Assembly: GCA_034717985.1 (NCBI GenBank)
Contig: JAYEMH010000017.1
Span: 12,691 to 41,708, forward strand
Direction: 5' to 3'
Origin: JAYEMH01 sp034717985 [NCBI: Candidatus Ratteibacteria bacterium]
GTDB lineage: Bacteria; CAZDME01; JAYEMH01
Length of the DNA stretch: 29,018 nt
The notes beneath the pieces were generated by a model. That model searched no databases. It was not told the origin of the DNA and worked only from the letters and a program-made list of their open reading frames with translations. Positions 15,530-25,075 of the stretch are shown here, in pieces (positions within the stretch are counted from its first letter, which is position 1; each line of letters opens with the position of its first letter). The translations under genes were made by a program, and so were the position numbers.

Positions 15530-17589
15530 AAGATGTATTGTTAGAGATTGGAACAGAGGAACTCCCGGTAGAATTTATTTCTATCGGTCTTAAGCAGCTG
15601 GCCGGATTAACAGAATCTTATTTTCGTAAAGAGAAAATAGAATTTCAGAAAATTATAACCGAGGCGGCTCCCTGCCGCTTAATTCTTCGGGTAATCGGCG
15701 TCGCCGAGAAACAAAACGCCGAAAGCAAAGAAATTCGCGGTCCGGCTGAAGAGGCCGCTTTTGACAACCTGGGAAAACCGACGTCTCAAGCGATTGGCTT
15801 TGCCCGGTCCCAGGGAATAAAGGTTTCTGATTTAGCGGTTAAACAGATGGATAAGAAAAAACATGTTTTTGCCGTTCATAAAACAAAAGCCGAATCCACC
15901 AAGAAAATTTTAAAGGAGCTCCTGCCGGCGATAATCAGGGATTTAGCCTTTCCCAAGATGATGCGCTGGGGCAGTCAGGGGGGGGCTTTTGCCCGGCCGA
16001 TCCGCTGGATTCTGGCTCTTTGGGGTGGAGAAACAATCAGATTTGAATTCGGGGGAGTTAAATCGGGAGACTTCAGTTTTGGAAACAAGTATCTTTTTCC
16101 CGGGAGCTTTAAGGTGAAGAATGCTTCGGTGTTTTCCGCCGAGCTTAGAAAACGCGCCTGCCTGATTAGTCCGGAGGAGAGAATTGATATCATCAAGACC
16201 AAAGGCAATCTTTTAGTTAAAAAGCCTGGCGGGGAGATTCCTTCTGACAGGAAGAGGCTGGAAGATATTGCCAATCTGGTTGAATATCCGCTTTGTTTAC
16301 TGGGAAAATTTTCAGCCGAATATCTAAAAATCCCCCAGGAAATTTTAAGTGAAGTAATTACCACTCAGGAGAAATGTCTGCCGGTAAAGGATAAAAACGG
16401 CCGGCTTCTCCCATTTTTTCTGATTGTGGCCAATCGCACCGAGGATAAAGGCGGGCTGATAAGAAAGGGTTATGAGCGGGTAATGGAAGCCCGGTTTAAA
16501 GACGCCCAGTTTTTCTACCGGGAAGATTTAGAAAAAAAACAGATTGAGAAAGTTGAGAATTTACGGGGAATAATATTCCAGGAAAAATTGGGGAGTCTTT
16601 TTGATAAAGTCCGGCGGCTGGAAAAGGCGGCTGATTTTTTCCGTAAAGAATTGAATCTTAGCCGGAGAGAATTAGAGGATTATAAACTGGCCAGCGGCCT
16701 CTCCAAGGCCGATTTATTGACCGAAGTAGTCAGGGAATTTCCGAATTTACAGGGCCTTATCGGCCGGCAGTATGCTCTTCTATCCGGTAAAGGGAATGCG
16801 GCCAGCGAAGCTATCTTTGAACATTATCTTCCCCGGTTTCCGGGAGATATTCTGCCCCGGACCAAGCTGGGAGGATTGTTAAGTCTTGCCGACCGGATTG
16901 ATACTCTGGTGGGTTACTTTTATCTCGGTCTTATCCCTTCGGGTTCGGAAGACCCCTACAGTCTTCGCCGGCAGGCAAACGGATTGCTGGAAATCATTTT
17001 AAAATTTGAATTTACTTTTTCCCTGGCAGAATTGATAGATGAATCCGCCCGGCTTTACGGATTTTCCCTGGCCGGAAAGGCAAAGAAGAGCTTGCTTGAT
17101 TTCCTCCGCCAGCGCCTCATTTTTATTTTAAAACAAAAGAATTACCGCTTTGATTTAATTGAGGCCGTTTTGGCGGCGGGGTATTCAGCCATTCCCGGGG
17201 CGGCGCGGAAACTTGAGTCGCTAAAGAGATTCAGCCGGGAGAAAAACTTTTTACCGTTTCTCAAGGCCTATCAAAGGGTCAATAATATCTTAAGGAGTGT
17301 TCCCGGTGAGAAAATTCGGGCAAAAGCCCTAGATGCATCCCTCGTTAAGGAAAATGCCGAGAAGGCGCTTTGTGAGGCTTGCCTTCAAGCCAAGCAAAGG
17401 ATAGATAAAACAGCCGGCTTTAAAGAAATACTTGAGGTTCTTGAGAGTTTAATACCGTTTATCAATGAGTTTTTCGATCGGATAATGGTGATGGTCCCGG
17501 AGGAAAATTTACGGCTGAATCGTTTGTTTTTGCTTGCTCAGGTAAGAACACTCTTTTTGAATTTTGCTGATTTTTCACGTTGCCAATAA
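15526..17589 (+). CDS. glyS: Glycyl-tRNA synthetase beta subunit
   Basis: This tRNA-binding partner of GlyQ has 687 residues, the normal length. The N terminus [13 protein letters not shown] is the family signature. [20 protein letters not shown] and [20 protein letters not shown] follow, then [12 protein letters not shown]. An HD-like core shows [19 protein letters not shown] and [19 protein letters not shown]. The C-terminal ~100 residues form the DALR anticodon-binding domain. Translation starts with GTG at 15526 inside the glyQ stop. The next gene follows after 38 bases with its own clear ribosome binding site. Confidence 0.96.
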   Translation: MKDVLLEIGTEELPVEFISIGLKQLAGLTESYFRKEKIEFQKIITEAAPCRLILRVIGVAEKQNAESKEIRGPAEEAAFDNLGKPTSQAIGFARSQGIKVSDLAVKQMDKKKHVFAVHKTKAESTKKILKELLPAIIRDLAFPKMMRWGSQGGAFARPIRWILALWGGETIRFEFGGVKSGDFSFGNKYLFPGSFKVKNASVFSAELRKRACLISPEERIDIIKTKGNLLVKKPGGEIPSDRKRLEDIANLVEYPLCLLGKFSAEYLKIPQEILSEVITTQEKCLPVKDKNGRLLPFFLIVANRTEDKGGLIRKGYERVMEARFKDAQFFYREDLEKKQIEKVENLRGIIFQEKLGSLFDKVRRLEKAADFFRKELNLSRRELEDYKLASGLSKADLLTEVVREFPNLQGLIGRQYALLSGKGNAASEAIFEHYLPRFPGDILPRTKLGGLLSLADRIDTLVGYFYLGLIPSGSEDPYSLRRQANGLLEIILKFEFTFSLAELIDESARLYGFSLAGKAKKSLLDFLRQRLIFILKQKNYRFDLIEAVLAAGYSAIPGAARKLESLKRFSREKNFLPFLKAYQRVNNILRSVPGEKIRAKALDASLVKENAEKALCEACLQAKQRIDKTAGFKEILEVLESLIPFINEFFDRIMVMVPEENLRLNRLFLLAQVRTLFLNFADFSRCQ

Positions 17590-17627
17590 ATTTTAACTTA
17601 CAACTTAGAAAGGAGTAAAAGAACAGT

Positions 17628-20282
17628 ATGGCAAAATACATTTATTTCTTCGGTGATGGAAAAGCAGAGGGAAACGCTAAAATGAAAGATCTCCTGGGCG
17701 GAAAAGGGGCTAATCTGGCCGAGATGACCAATCTGAAGATTCCTGTTCCCCCGGGATTTACGATAAGCACCCAGGCCTGCCTGCATTTTTTTAAAAACAA
17801 GCAAAAATGGCCGGTCGGTTTAAAAGAGGAGTTATTCAGAAATCTTAAAAAATTAGAGAAATCCAAAGGGGCGAAATTCGGTGATAAGAATAATCCGCTT
17901 CTGGTTTCGGTGCGTTCCGGGGCTAAGGTTTCTATGCCCGGGATGATGGATACGGTGCTGAATTTAGGGTTGAATTCTACTACCCTGAAGGGTTTACTGG
18001 AGAGCACCGGTAATCCCCGTTTTGTTTACGATAGCTTCCGGCGTTTTATCCAGATGTTCGGGGATGTGGTTATGGATATTCCCAAAGCAGATTTTGAACA
18101 CCTGCTCAGCCGGGAAAAGAAGAGAGCCGGGGTTAAGCTGGATGTTGATTTGAAGGTGGAGTATCTACAACACCTGATAGAGAAATTCAAAGAGTTATAT
18201 AAAAAGAAAAAGAAGACGAGTTTCCCGGAGAATCCTTATGACCAGCTGGGTATGGCCTGCAATGCGGTTTTTCTGTCATGGAACAACGACCGGGCAAAAT
18301 TTTACCGCCGGCAGAATAATATACCGGATAACATCGGTACCGCCGTTAACGTTCAGGCGATGGTTTATGGTAATCTCGGAAATGATTCGGCCACCGGGGT
18401 GGGTTTTACCCGGGATCCGGCTACCGGCAAAAAGATTTTTTATGGAGAATATCTGGCTAATGCTCAAGGGGAAGATGTGGTTGCCGGTATAAGGACGCCC
18501 CTCCATTTCAAGGATTTAAAGAAGCAGTTTCCTAAAGCATATCAGAATCTAAAACAGATTACCGGCCGGTTGGAAAAACATTATCGTGATATTCAGGATT
18601 TTGAATTTACGATTGAGAAAGGCAAACTTTATCTTCTCCAGACCAGAGCCGGGAAAAGAACAGCCGCGGCGGCGGTGCAGATTGCCGTCGATATGGTCCA
18701 TGAGAAATTAATCGGCAAAAAAGAGGCCTTGCTGCGGATTACGCCGGAGCAGATCGACCGATTGCTCCATCCGGTAATTGATCCAAAAGCGAAAGTCCAG
18801 GTTATTGCCAAAGGTCTGCCGGCTTCTCCCGGGGCGGCCACCGGCAAAGCCGTTTTTACCGCCGATGAAGCCGCCGAGAGAGGCGATAAAGAAAAGGTAA
18901 TTTTAGTCCGTAACGAAACCTGCCCCGATGATATTCACGGGATGGACGCCGCCCAGGGGATTCTTACTGCCCGGGGCGGGATGACCAGCCACGCGGCGGT
19001 GGTTGCCCGGGGTATGGGAAAATGCTGCGTTGCCGGATGTGAATCAATAAAGGTTGATGAGAAAGGGAATAAATTCCTGGTTGGCAAACAGATAATAAAG
19101 CGAAACGATTTTATTACCCTGGATGGAAGCACCGGGCGGGTAATTACCGGTATGGTGCCGACCGTTGAACCTTCAATGAGCGGTGCCTTTGGTAAATTTT
19201 TATCCTGGGCCGATGGGATTCGTCAATTAGGAATCAGGGCTAATGCTGACATTCCTCGGGACGCTAAAACAGCCAGGGATTTCGGAGCCGAAGGTATTGG
19301 GCTCTGCCGGACAGAACATATGTTCTTTGCCAAAGACAGGATTCCTCTGGTCCAGAAGATGATTTTGGCCACGACAACCGAAAAACGGAAGGAAGCCTTA
19401 AACAAACTTTTGCCTTTACAGGAAAAAGATTTTGAGGGATTGTTTGAGGTGATGGGAGGTTATCCGGTAACCATCCGTTTACTTGACCCGCCGCTTCATG
19501 AGTTTTTACCCCGGAGGGAAGAGTTAATGGTAGAGGTTGCCTTACTTAAGAAAGGCAGGAAAACAGCCGGAAAGAATTTGAAAGAAAAAGAAAAACTTTT
19601 GAGCCGCATTGAGGAGCTTCATGAGTTCAACCCGATGCTTGGCCACCGGGGATGCCGTTTGGGAATTACTTTTCCTGAGGTATCAGAGATGCAGGTCAGG
19701 GCTATTTTTCAGGCCGCCTGCCGGGTTATTAAAAAGGGAAAAAAGGTTCAACCGGAAGTAATGATTCCTTTGGTCAGTCTTTCCGGCGAGTTTTACCAGC
19801 AAAAAGAGTTGGTTGACCGGGTGGCGCGGGAAATAATGAAAAAAGAGAAGGTAAAACTTAGTTATATGGTGGGAACGATGATTGAGCTGCCCCGGGCAAC
19901 CGTTATCGCCGATAAAATTGCCCGGAAAGCCGAATTCTTCTCCTTCGGCACCAATGATTTAACCCAGACTACTTTTGGTTTCAGCCGGGATGATGCCGGG
20001 AAATTTATTCGGGTATATGTTGATAAAAACATCCTTTTAAGTGACCCGTTCCAAAATTTAGATACCGAGGGGGTGGGTGAACTGATAAAGATTGCCGCAA
20101 AGAAAGGCCGGTCCGTCCGTCCGAAATTGAAGGTCGGTATTTGCGGTGAACATGGAGGCGATCCTTCTTCGATTGAATTTTGTAATCAGATAGGTTTGAA
20201 TTATGTCAGTTGTTCACCTTACCGTGTTCCGATTGCCAGGCTGGCAGCGGCTCAAGCCAGTCTTAAAAGGACAGGAAAGTAG
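17628..20282 (+). CDS. ppdK: Pyruvate, phosphate dikinase
   Basis: This enzyme reversibly converts pyruvate, ATP and phosphate into PEP, AMP and pyrophosphate. At 884 residues it has full length. The N-terminal ATP-grasp domain begins LLGGKGANLAEMTNL and includes GFTRDPATGKK. The phosphohistidine domain has GGMTSHAAVVARG with the swinging histidine at residue 455 and the regulatory threonine at 453, the same positions as in Clostridium symbiosum PPDK. The C-terminal PEP/pyruvate barrel shows LCRTEHMFF, FGTNDLTQTTFGFSRDD and VGICGEHGGDPSS with the catalytic cysteine. ATG 17628 is preceded by AAAGGAG, with a rather long 12-base spacing. In anaerobes the enzyme often serves pyrophosphate-linked glycolysis. 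No PPDK regulatory kinase gene is adjacent. Confidence 0.97.
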   Translation: MAKYIYFFGDGKAEGNAKMKDLLGGKGANLAEMTNLKIPVPPGFTISTQACLHFFKNKQKWPVGLKEELFRNLKKLEKSKGAKFGDKNNPLLVSVRSGAKVSMPGMMDTVLNLGLNSTTLKGLLESTGNPRFVYDSFRRFIQMFGDVVMDIPKADFEHLLSREKKRAGVKLDVDLKVEYLQHLIEKFKELYKKKKKTSFPENPYDQLGMACNAVFLSWNNDRAKFYRRQNNIPDNIGTAVNVQAMVYGNLGNDSATGVGFTRDPATGKKIFYGEYLANAQGEDVVAGIRTPLHFKDLKKQFPKAYQNLKQITGRLEKHYRDIQDFEFTIEKGKLYLLQTRAGKRTAAAAVQIAVDMVHEKLIGKKEALLRITPEQIDRLLHPVIDPKAKVQVIAKGLPASPGAATGKAVFTADEAAERGDKEKVILVRNETCPDDIHGMDAAQGILTARGGMTSHAAVVARGMGKCCVAGCESIKVDEKGNKFLVGKQIIKRNDFITLDGSTGRVITGMVPTVEPSMSGAFGKFLSWADGIRQLGIRANADIPRDAKTARDFGAEGIGLCRTEHMFFAKDRIPLVQKMILATTTEKRKEALNKLLPLQEKDFEGLFEVMGGYPVTIRLLDPPLHEFLPRREELMVEVALLKKGRKTAGKNLKEKEKLLSRIEELHEFNPMLGHRGCRLGITFPEVSEMQVRAIFQAACRVIKKGKKVQPEVMIPLVSLSGEFYQQKELVDRVAREIMKKEKVKLSYMVGTMIELPRATVIADKIARKAEFFSFGTNDLTQTTFGFSRDDAGKFIRVYVDKNILLSDPFQNLDTEGVGELIKIAAKKGRSVRPKLKVGICGEHGGDPSSIEFCNQIGLNYVSCSPYRVPIARLAAAQASLKRTGK

Positions 20283-20291
20283 GGATTGTAA

Positions 20292-21194
20292 ATGGCAGAA
20301 CAAAATGAGCCTGGCAAAACAAAAAAAAGCTCGGCTGATAACATTATTACGATTTACCTGGACGAAATTAAAAAGACGCTCTTACTTACTCATGAGGAAG
20401 AATTGAGTTTGGGCTACCGGATAAAAAAGGGCGACAATCGGGCCTGGGAGAAATTAATCAAGACCAATTTAAGGCTGGTTGTCAGCGTGGCCAAAAGATA
20501 TGTATATTTTGGTATGCCGCTCCTAGATCTAATTGAAGAAGGGAATATGGGATTGATAAAGGCGGTGAAAAAGTATGACTACCGAAAAGGATACCGCTTC
20601 AGCACCTATGCCAGCTGGTGGATTAAACAGGCAATTATCCGGGCTTTGGCTAACCAGGGCAAAACAATCCGTCTCCCGGTTTATTTAAGCGAAATGATCA
20701 GCCGCTGGAAGAAAGTGGTGGAGGGAATGACGCATAAATTAAATAGAGAGCCGACTGATCAGGAAGTGGCTAAAAAGATGAAGCTGCCGCTGGAAAGAAT
20801 AAGGGAGCTGGCAGAGTTAGTAAAAATTCCTGAGTCTTTAGAAGGGTCTTTAGATGATGAGGGCTCAAGCCGGTTGTTTTCTTTTCTTGAGGATACTTCA
20901 GCCGGCTCCCCCTCCAAAATTACCAACGAGATTTTGCAGCAGGAAAAAGTGGCGCTCCTGCTTGAAAAGTTACCGCCCAAAGAAGCCGAAATCTTACGCT
21001 GCCGTTTTGGACTGGACAATTTTCCTCTTTGTACCCTGGAGCAGACAGGTAAAAAGCTGGGTTTAACCAGGGAAAGAATCAGGCAGTTAGAGAGTTCTGC
21101 TTTAAAGAAATTGAAACAACTATCCCTTCAACAAACAACAAAGGAGAGAAAAAAGAATGGAACGATTAAAATCAAAAATCAGAGACGTGCCTGA
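20292..21194 (+). CDS. RNA polymerase sigma factor, RpoD/SigA family (short form)
   Basis: This 300-residue sigma-70 protein carries regions 1.2, 2, 3 and 4 but no region 1.1. Region 1.2 is NIITIYLDEIKKT. Region 2 has NLRLVVSVAKRY, LDLIEEGNMGLIKAVKKYDY and the -10-binding FSTYASWWIKQAIIRAL. Region 4.2 is the helix-turn-helix TLEQTGKKLGLTRERIRQLE. After region 2.4 the sequence RLPVYLSEM differs from the RIPVHMxET typical of the housekeeping SigA, so this may be a group 2 or otherwise divergent family member. Its place after ppdK corresponds to sigA in the Bacillus gene order, which argues for the principal factor. The lysine-rich tail overlaps apt by 38 bases. A better rpoD elsewhere in the genome would settle the matter. 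Confidence 0.9.
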   Translation: MAEQNEPGKTKKSSADNIITIYLDEIKKTLLLTHEEELSLGYRIKKGDNRAWEKLIKTNLRLVVSVAKRYVYFGMPLLDLIEEGNMGLIKAVKKYDYRKGYRFSTYASWWIKQAIIRALANQGKTIRLPVYLSEMISRWKKVVEGMTHKLNREPTDQEVAKKMKLPLERIRELAELVKIPESLEGSLDDEGSSRLFSFLEDTSAGSPSKITNEILQQEKVALLLEKLPPKEAEILRCRFGLDNFPLCTLEQTGKKLGLTRERIRQLESSALKKLKQLSLQQTTKERKKNGTIKIKNQRRA

Positions 21195-21669
21195 CTTCCC
21201 CCAGAAAGGAATAATTTTTAAGGATATTACCACCCTGCTGAAAGACAGAGATGCTTTTAAACAAGTAGTTAATGCTTTTGTTAAGCGGTACCGCCGGAAG
21301 AAAATTGACCTGGTGGTAGCGGTTGAGGCCAGGGGATTTATTTTAGGAGCTGCCCTGGCTCACCGTCTCGGAGTAGGGATTATCCCCGTCCGCAAAAAGG
21401 GGAAACTTCCTTATCGCACCCACAAAATTAAATGCCGGCTGGAGTACGGCCAAGCCGAACTGGAGGTTCATCGCGATGCGATTAAACCGAAGGAGAAAAT
21501 TCTTTTGGTTGACGATTTATTGGCTACCGGAGGGACTGTTGCCGCCGTTTGCAAATTAATTGAAAAAATGAAAGGCAAAATCGTTGAAATCGCCTTTTTG
21601 GTTGAATTGACCGGATTAAAAGGGCGGAAAAAACTGAAATACCCAATTCATTCTCTTATCAAATATTGA
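21157..21669 (+). CDS. apt: Adenine phosphoribosyltransferase
   Basis: This purine salvage enzyme converts adenine plus PRPP to AMP; it has 170 residues, the usual APRT size. It shows IRDVPDFPQKGIIFKDITTL at the N terminus, VAVEARGFILGAALAHRLG, the hood motif VRKKGKLPYRT, and the PRPP-binding loop ILLVDDLLATGGTV. The start at 21157 lies inside the sigma-factor coding region. It is supported by AAAGGAGAG about 8 bases upstream, so the 38-base overlap is probably real. With GuaB3 it is one of two purine nucleotide genes in the window. Confidence 0.95.
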   Translation: MERLKSKIRDVPDFPQKGIIFKDITTLLKDRDAFKQVVNAFVKRYRRKKIDLVVAVEARGFILGAALAHRLGVGIIPVRKKGKLPYRTHKIKCRLEYGQAELEVHRDAIKPKEKILLVDDLLATGGTVAAVCKLIEKMKGKIVEIAFLVELTGLKGRKKLKYPIHSLIKY

Positions 21670-21784
21670 ATTAAATTTGGGGCATAGAGTTTTTATTCTC
21701 CGCTATTATCGGACAGCCCCATGTCCCTAGTTTTAGTTTCCTAGTTTGTCTCTAGTTCTAGTTTTTCAGCCTGAGAGATTTTTC
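21670..21784. repeat. CTAGTT word-repeat spacer between apt and the smc promoter
   Basis: No gene is seen. CTAGTT occurs four times between 21727 and 21767 (CTAGTTTTAGTTT and close variants). Before it, GGACA-GCCCCA-TGTCC (21711-21726) is a small hairpin, and TGGGGC near 21680 can pair with GCCCCA. An open frame entering from here into smc lies upstream of the promoter and is not accepted as coding. Confidence 0.55.
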
Positions 21785-21818
21785 TTGACACTTTCCCCTC
21801 CTCCTTATACCATATATA
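21785..21818 (+). promoter_or_regulatory. Probable sigma-70 promoter of smc
   Basis: An exact TTGACA (21785-21790) is followed after 17 bases by TACCAT (21808-21813), four of six matches to the -10 consensus, in an AT-rich TATACCATATATAG context. TATACC at 15-base spacing is an alternative. Transcription would start near 21820, about 40 bases before the smc ATG. This supports the 21860 start over the longer open frame from 21746. Confidence 0.5.
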
Positions 21819-21859
21819 GTGTTGGAAGCGTCTGTTTGCTCAATAAATTGAGGTCAAAG

Positions 21860-24800
21860 ATGTATTTTAAGAAACTGGAGCTTTTTGGTTTTAAGTCCTT
21901 TCCGGATAAGGTCAAGCTCGTTTTTGAACCGGGTATTACGGCCATTGTCGGACCTAACGGCAGCGGCAAGACTAATATTGCTGATGCCATCCGCTGGATT
22001 TTAGGCGAGCAGAGTCCGCGAATGCTCAGAGGAAACCGAATGGAAGATATAATTTTTGCCGGTACTCAGGATCGAAAGCCTTTGGGAATAGCGGAAGCCT
22101 TCTTGACTCTGGATAACAGCCATGGTATTTTCCCGATTGAATTTAGCGAGTTAACCGTTGGCCGCAGGCTTTTCCGTTCCGGGGAAAGCGAATACTATAT
22201 TAACAAAAATGCCTGCCGTTTAAAAGATATTGAAGAGCTTTTTATGGATACTGGTCTGGGTAGAAAGGCCTATTCTATAATTGACCAGGAAAAAATGGAG
22301 TTGATTCTTAGTTCTTCGGCGGAGGAAAGGCGGGCGCTTTTTGAAGAGGCGGCCGGGGTTATGAAATATAAAGTAAAAAAGGAAGAAGCTCTTCGTAAGT
22401 TGGAAAGGACAGAGCAGAACCTTTTCCGTTTGGGCGATGTTATCTCTGAGGTTGACCGCCAGCTTAGTTCGATCAGCCGGCAGTTTCAAAAAGCGCAGCG
22501 GTACAAGCGGTATAAGGGGGAGCTGGGAAATTTAGAGATTAAATTGGGCAGGAAGCAATGGTTGGAGCTTCAGGCGATTTTAAAGAAGAAAAAGAGCGAT
22601 AAAAATCAGGCCGGAGATAAAAAGACGGAACTGGCAGAAAAAATTAATCAGGCAGAGGCCGGAATCGAAGTATTAAGAAAGGCTTTATCGGAAATAGATT
22701 TACAATTGTCCAAACATCAAACTCAAAATATAGTTAAAAAGAAGGAGTTGGAGAGCTTTGAGGAGAGAATTCAGCTCTCCCGGCATTATTTAAACGAGAT
22801 AAAGGAAGAAGAAGGAAATAAGACCGTACAGCTGGAATTTTTGAGCCAGAGAGGGAAAGAAAGAGAAAAAGAGCTGGTTCTTACCCGGGAAAAGCTGAAA
22901 TGTTTAAGCGCCGAGGAGCAAAAAGGAAAAGAAGAATTAGTGAAGCTTGAAGAAAAAGCGGTTCAAATTTCTAAAGAAGTTGAAAGGTTCAAAAAAGACC
23001 TGGAAGAAATTAAAGTTGAAACCTTCGAACTGGTGAGAGGCTCCAGTCAAATTAAAAACAAGCTGGGGGCGCTTGGTTCTCAGCTTAATAAGGATTTAGA
23101 AAAATCTCTTTTTAACTTTTATAACCGAAAAACTCAAATTGTCAGTTCGCTCAAGTTGAAAGAAGAAGAGATTAACCGGTTAAAACGTTCTCTCAACCCG
23201 GCAGATTGCTTCCATAAGATAGAGGGAAAAGTCGGGGAAATGTTTAAGACCGAGCCAAAATATGCCCTGGCGATTGAGGCGGCACTGGCATCTTATGCCT
23301 CTGGTTTGGTGGTGGAAAATTTCTCATTGGCCAGGAATAATCTTATCCTGATAAAAAATAAAAAGCTTGAAAGGGAAAAATTTATTGTTCTGGAGAAAGT
23401 GCCCGGGAAGATAGATATGGAAATTCCCGATTTAATTGCCGCCGATGAAAAAGTTTTAGGAAGAGCCTCCGATTTGATAGATTGTCAAGTTCAATACAGG
23501 CCTCTTTTTGATTATCTTTTAAAACAGGTATTAGTGGTGAAAGATTTTGATTCAGCGCAGAAGCTTTTAAAAACCTTATCTTTTCCCTGGCGGGTCGTTA
23601 CCCTGAACGGGGAACTTATTGAGGTTCCAGCCGTTGTTTCCGCCGGCAGTCCCGAAAGGATTTCAAAACTTGCATTCCGGAAGGACGAACTTAAAAATTT
23701 AGAGGAAGCCTTTAATAATCTAAAAAGAGACTTGCAGGTTTTAGAGAATGAAGAAAAAGAACAAAAAATCGCCATCAGCGGGAAAACAGAAAAGGAAAGA
23801 AGAGAGCTTCTCAAGGAATTAGAGGCAAAAGAGACGGTAAACAGAAGGTTAGAATCCCAACTTAAATCTAAAGAAGCCGCATATGAAGAAAAAAACAGGG
23901 ATCTGGAAGCCCAGAGAGAACTTATTGTCGATTTAAGAATTGAATTAAAAAGCCTGGGTGAGAAAAAGACTTCTTATTCTTTCATGGTCAGCCATCTTGA
24001 AGGAAGCAGTCAGGAAAGCAGCAGTTCTATTAGCACCTGGGAAAAAGATTTAGAAAGGCGTCAGGAGCGAAAAGAGGCGCTGAAGGAAACCGTAGAAAAT
24101 TCCGGGAAAAAGATAGAGCTTACTTTATTAGAGACAGCAAAGTTAGATAAAGAGATTGTAAAACTGCAGCGGGAAAAGGCGGAGTTGATAAATACTCTTG
24201 AAATCAGCCGGGAATCCTATGACGGAGTGAAAAAAGAGAAGGAATTTTTTCAGGAGACGGCTCATAATTTGGATGTGGAGATAGCTACTATTGAAGCGGA
24301 GATCAATAATTTAACCGGAAGGTTAAAAGAAGATTATAACCTTTCTCCGGAGCGAGAGGCGGAGAGTGAACCGATAGAAAATATAGATGAGGTAGAGAAC
24401 CGGGTCGAATTTTTAAAAGAGCGGTTAAAATCTATGGGTTTGGTAAATTTAGCGGCTTTAGAGGAACATAAAGAATTAGAGGAACGTTCCCGCTTCCTTA
24501 AAAGCCAGAGCGAGGATTTGAAAAAAAGCAAAGAGTCTCTGCGAGAAGTGATTCAGGAAGTTAATAAAACCACCCGCATTCTTTTTATGGAAACATTTTC
24601 TTTGATTCAACGACATTTTGGCGAGATTTTTCGTTCCCTTTTCGGCGGCGGGAACGCCAGATTAATTCTTCAGGATAGCGATAATATCCTGGAGTCGGGT
24701 ATTGAAATAGTTGTCAGCCCGCCCGGGAAAAAATTACAGAATATGAATTTGCTTTCCGGAGGAGAAAAAACCTTAACAGTCATTTCCTTGCTTTTATCCC

Positions 24801-25075
24801 TTTTCAAAATTAAGCCCAGTCCTTTCTGTGTTCTGGATGAGATTGATGCCGCCCTGGATGAATCTAATGTTCATCGGTTTGCCGCTTTTTTAAAAAGATT
24901 TTCCGAGAAATCCCAGTTTATAATCATTACCCACAATAAAGAAACGATTGTTGCCAGCGATCTAATCTACGGGGTAACGATGGAAGAGGCGGGTATTTCC
25001 AAAATCGTTTCAGTTAAGCTTACCCATGACAAACCAGAGCCGATTTTGGTTCCAGAGGCGGTTCCTTCGGCATAA
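21860..25075 (+). CDS. smc: Chromosome segregation protein SMC
   Basis: This is a cohesin/condensin-type ATPase of 1071 residues that compacts and segregates the chromosome with ScpA/ScpB (not in the window). The N-terminal head begins MYFKKLELFGFKSFPDKVKL, with Walker A GPNGSGKT at residues 31-38. Long charged coiled coils flank a hinge at about residues 455-600. The C-terminal head has the ABC signature LLSGGEKTLT (serine 966) and Walker B VLDEIDAALDE (from 991). ATG 21860 is supported by GAGGT five to six bases upstream, by the family N terminus and by the promoter position. The protein is about 100 residues shorter than typical SMC (~1170-1190). The conserved glycine-rich hinge motif is replaced by PAVVSAGS (residues 590-597). 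Confidence 0.95.
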   Translation: MYFKKLELFGFKSFPDKVKLVFEPGITAIVGPNGSGKTNIADAIRWILGEQSPRMLRGNRMEDIIFAGTQDRKPLGIAEAFLTLDNSHGIFPIEFSELTVGRRLFRSGESEYYINKNACRLKDIEELFMDTGLGRKAYSIIDQEKMELILSSSAEERRALFEEAAGVMKYKVKKEEALRKLERTEQNLFRLGDVISEVDRQLSSISRQFQKAQRYKRYKGELGNLEIKLGRKQWLELQAILKKKKSDKNQAGDKKTELAEKINQAEAGIEVLRKALSEIDLQLSKHQTQNIVKKKELESFEERIQLSRHYLNEIKEEEGNKTVQLEFLSQRGKEREKELVLTREKLKCLSAEEQKGKEELVKLEEKAVQISKEVERFKKDLEEIKVETFELVRGSSQIKNKLGALGSQLNKDLEKSLFNFYNRKTQIVSSLKLKEEEINRLKRSLNPADCFHKIEGKVGEMFKTEPKYALAIEAALASYASGLVVENFSLARNNLILIKNKKLEREKFIVLEKVPGKIDMEIPDLIAADEKVLGRASDLIDCQVQYRPLFDYLLKQVLVVKDFDSAQKLLKTLSFPWRVVTLNGELIEVPAVVSAGSPERISKLAFRKDELKNLEEAFNNLKRDLQVLENEEKEQKIAISGKTEKERRELLKELEAKETVNRRLESQLKSKEAAYEEKNRDLEAQRELIVDLRIELKSLGEKKTSYSFMVSHLEGSSQESSSSISTWEKDLERRQERKEALKETVENSGKKIELTLLETAKLDKEIVKLQREKAELINTLEISRESYDGVKKEKEFFQETAHNLDVEIATIEAEINNLTGRLKEDYNLSPEREAESEPIENIDEVENRVEFLKERLKSMGLVNLAALEEHKELEERSRFLKSQSEDLKKSKESLREVIQEVNKTTRILFMETFSLIQRHFGEIFRSLFGGGNARLILQDSDNILESGIEIVVSPPGKKLQNMNLLSGGEKTLTVISLLLSLFKIKPSPFCVLDEIDAALDESNVHRFAAFLKRFSEKSQFIIITHNKETIVASDLIYGVTMEEAGISKIVSVKLTHDKPEPILVPEAVPSA

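Noticed and set aside
21746-21859. In-frame extension of smc by 38 residues
   Set aside because: It runs through the CTAGTT repeat and the TTGACA promoter. The family N terminus and a good GAGGT site place the start at 21860.
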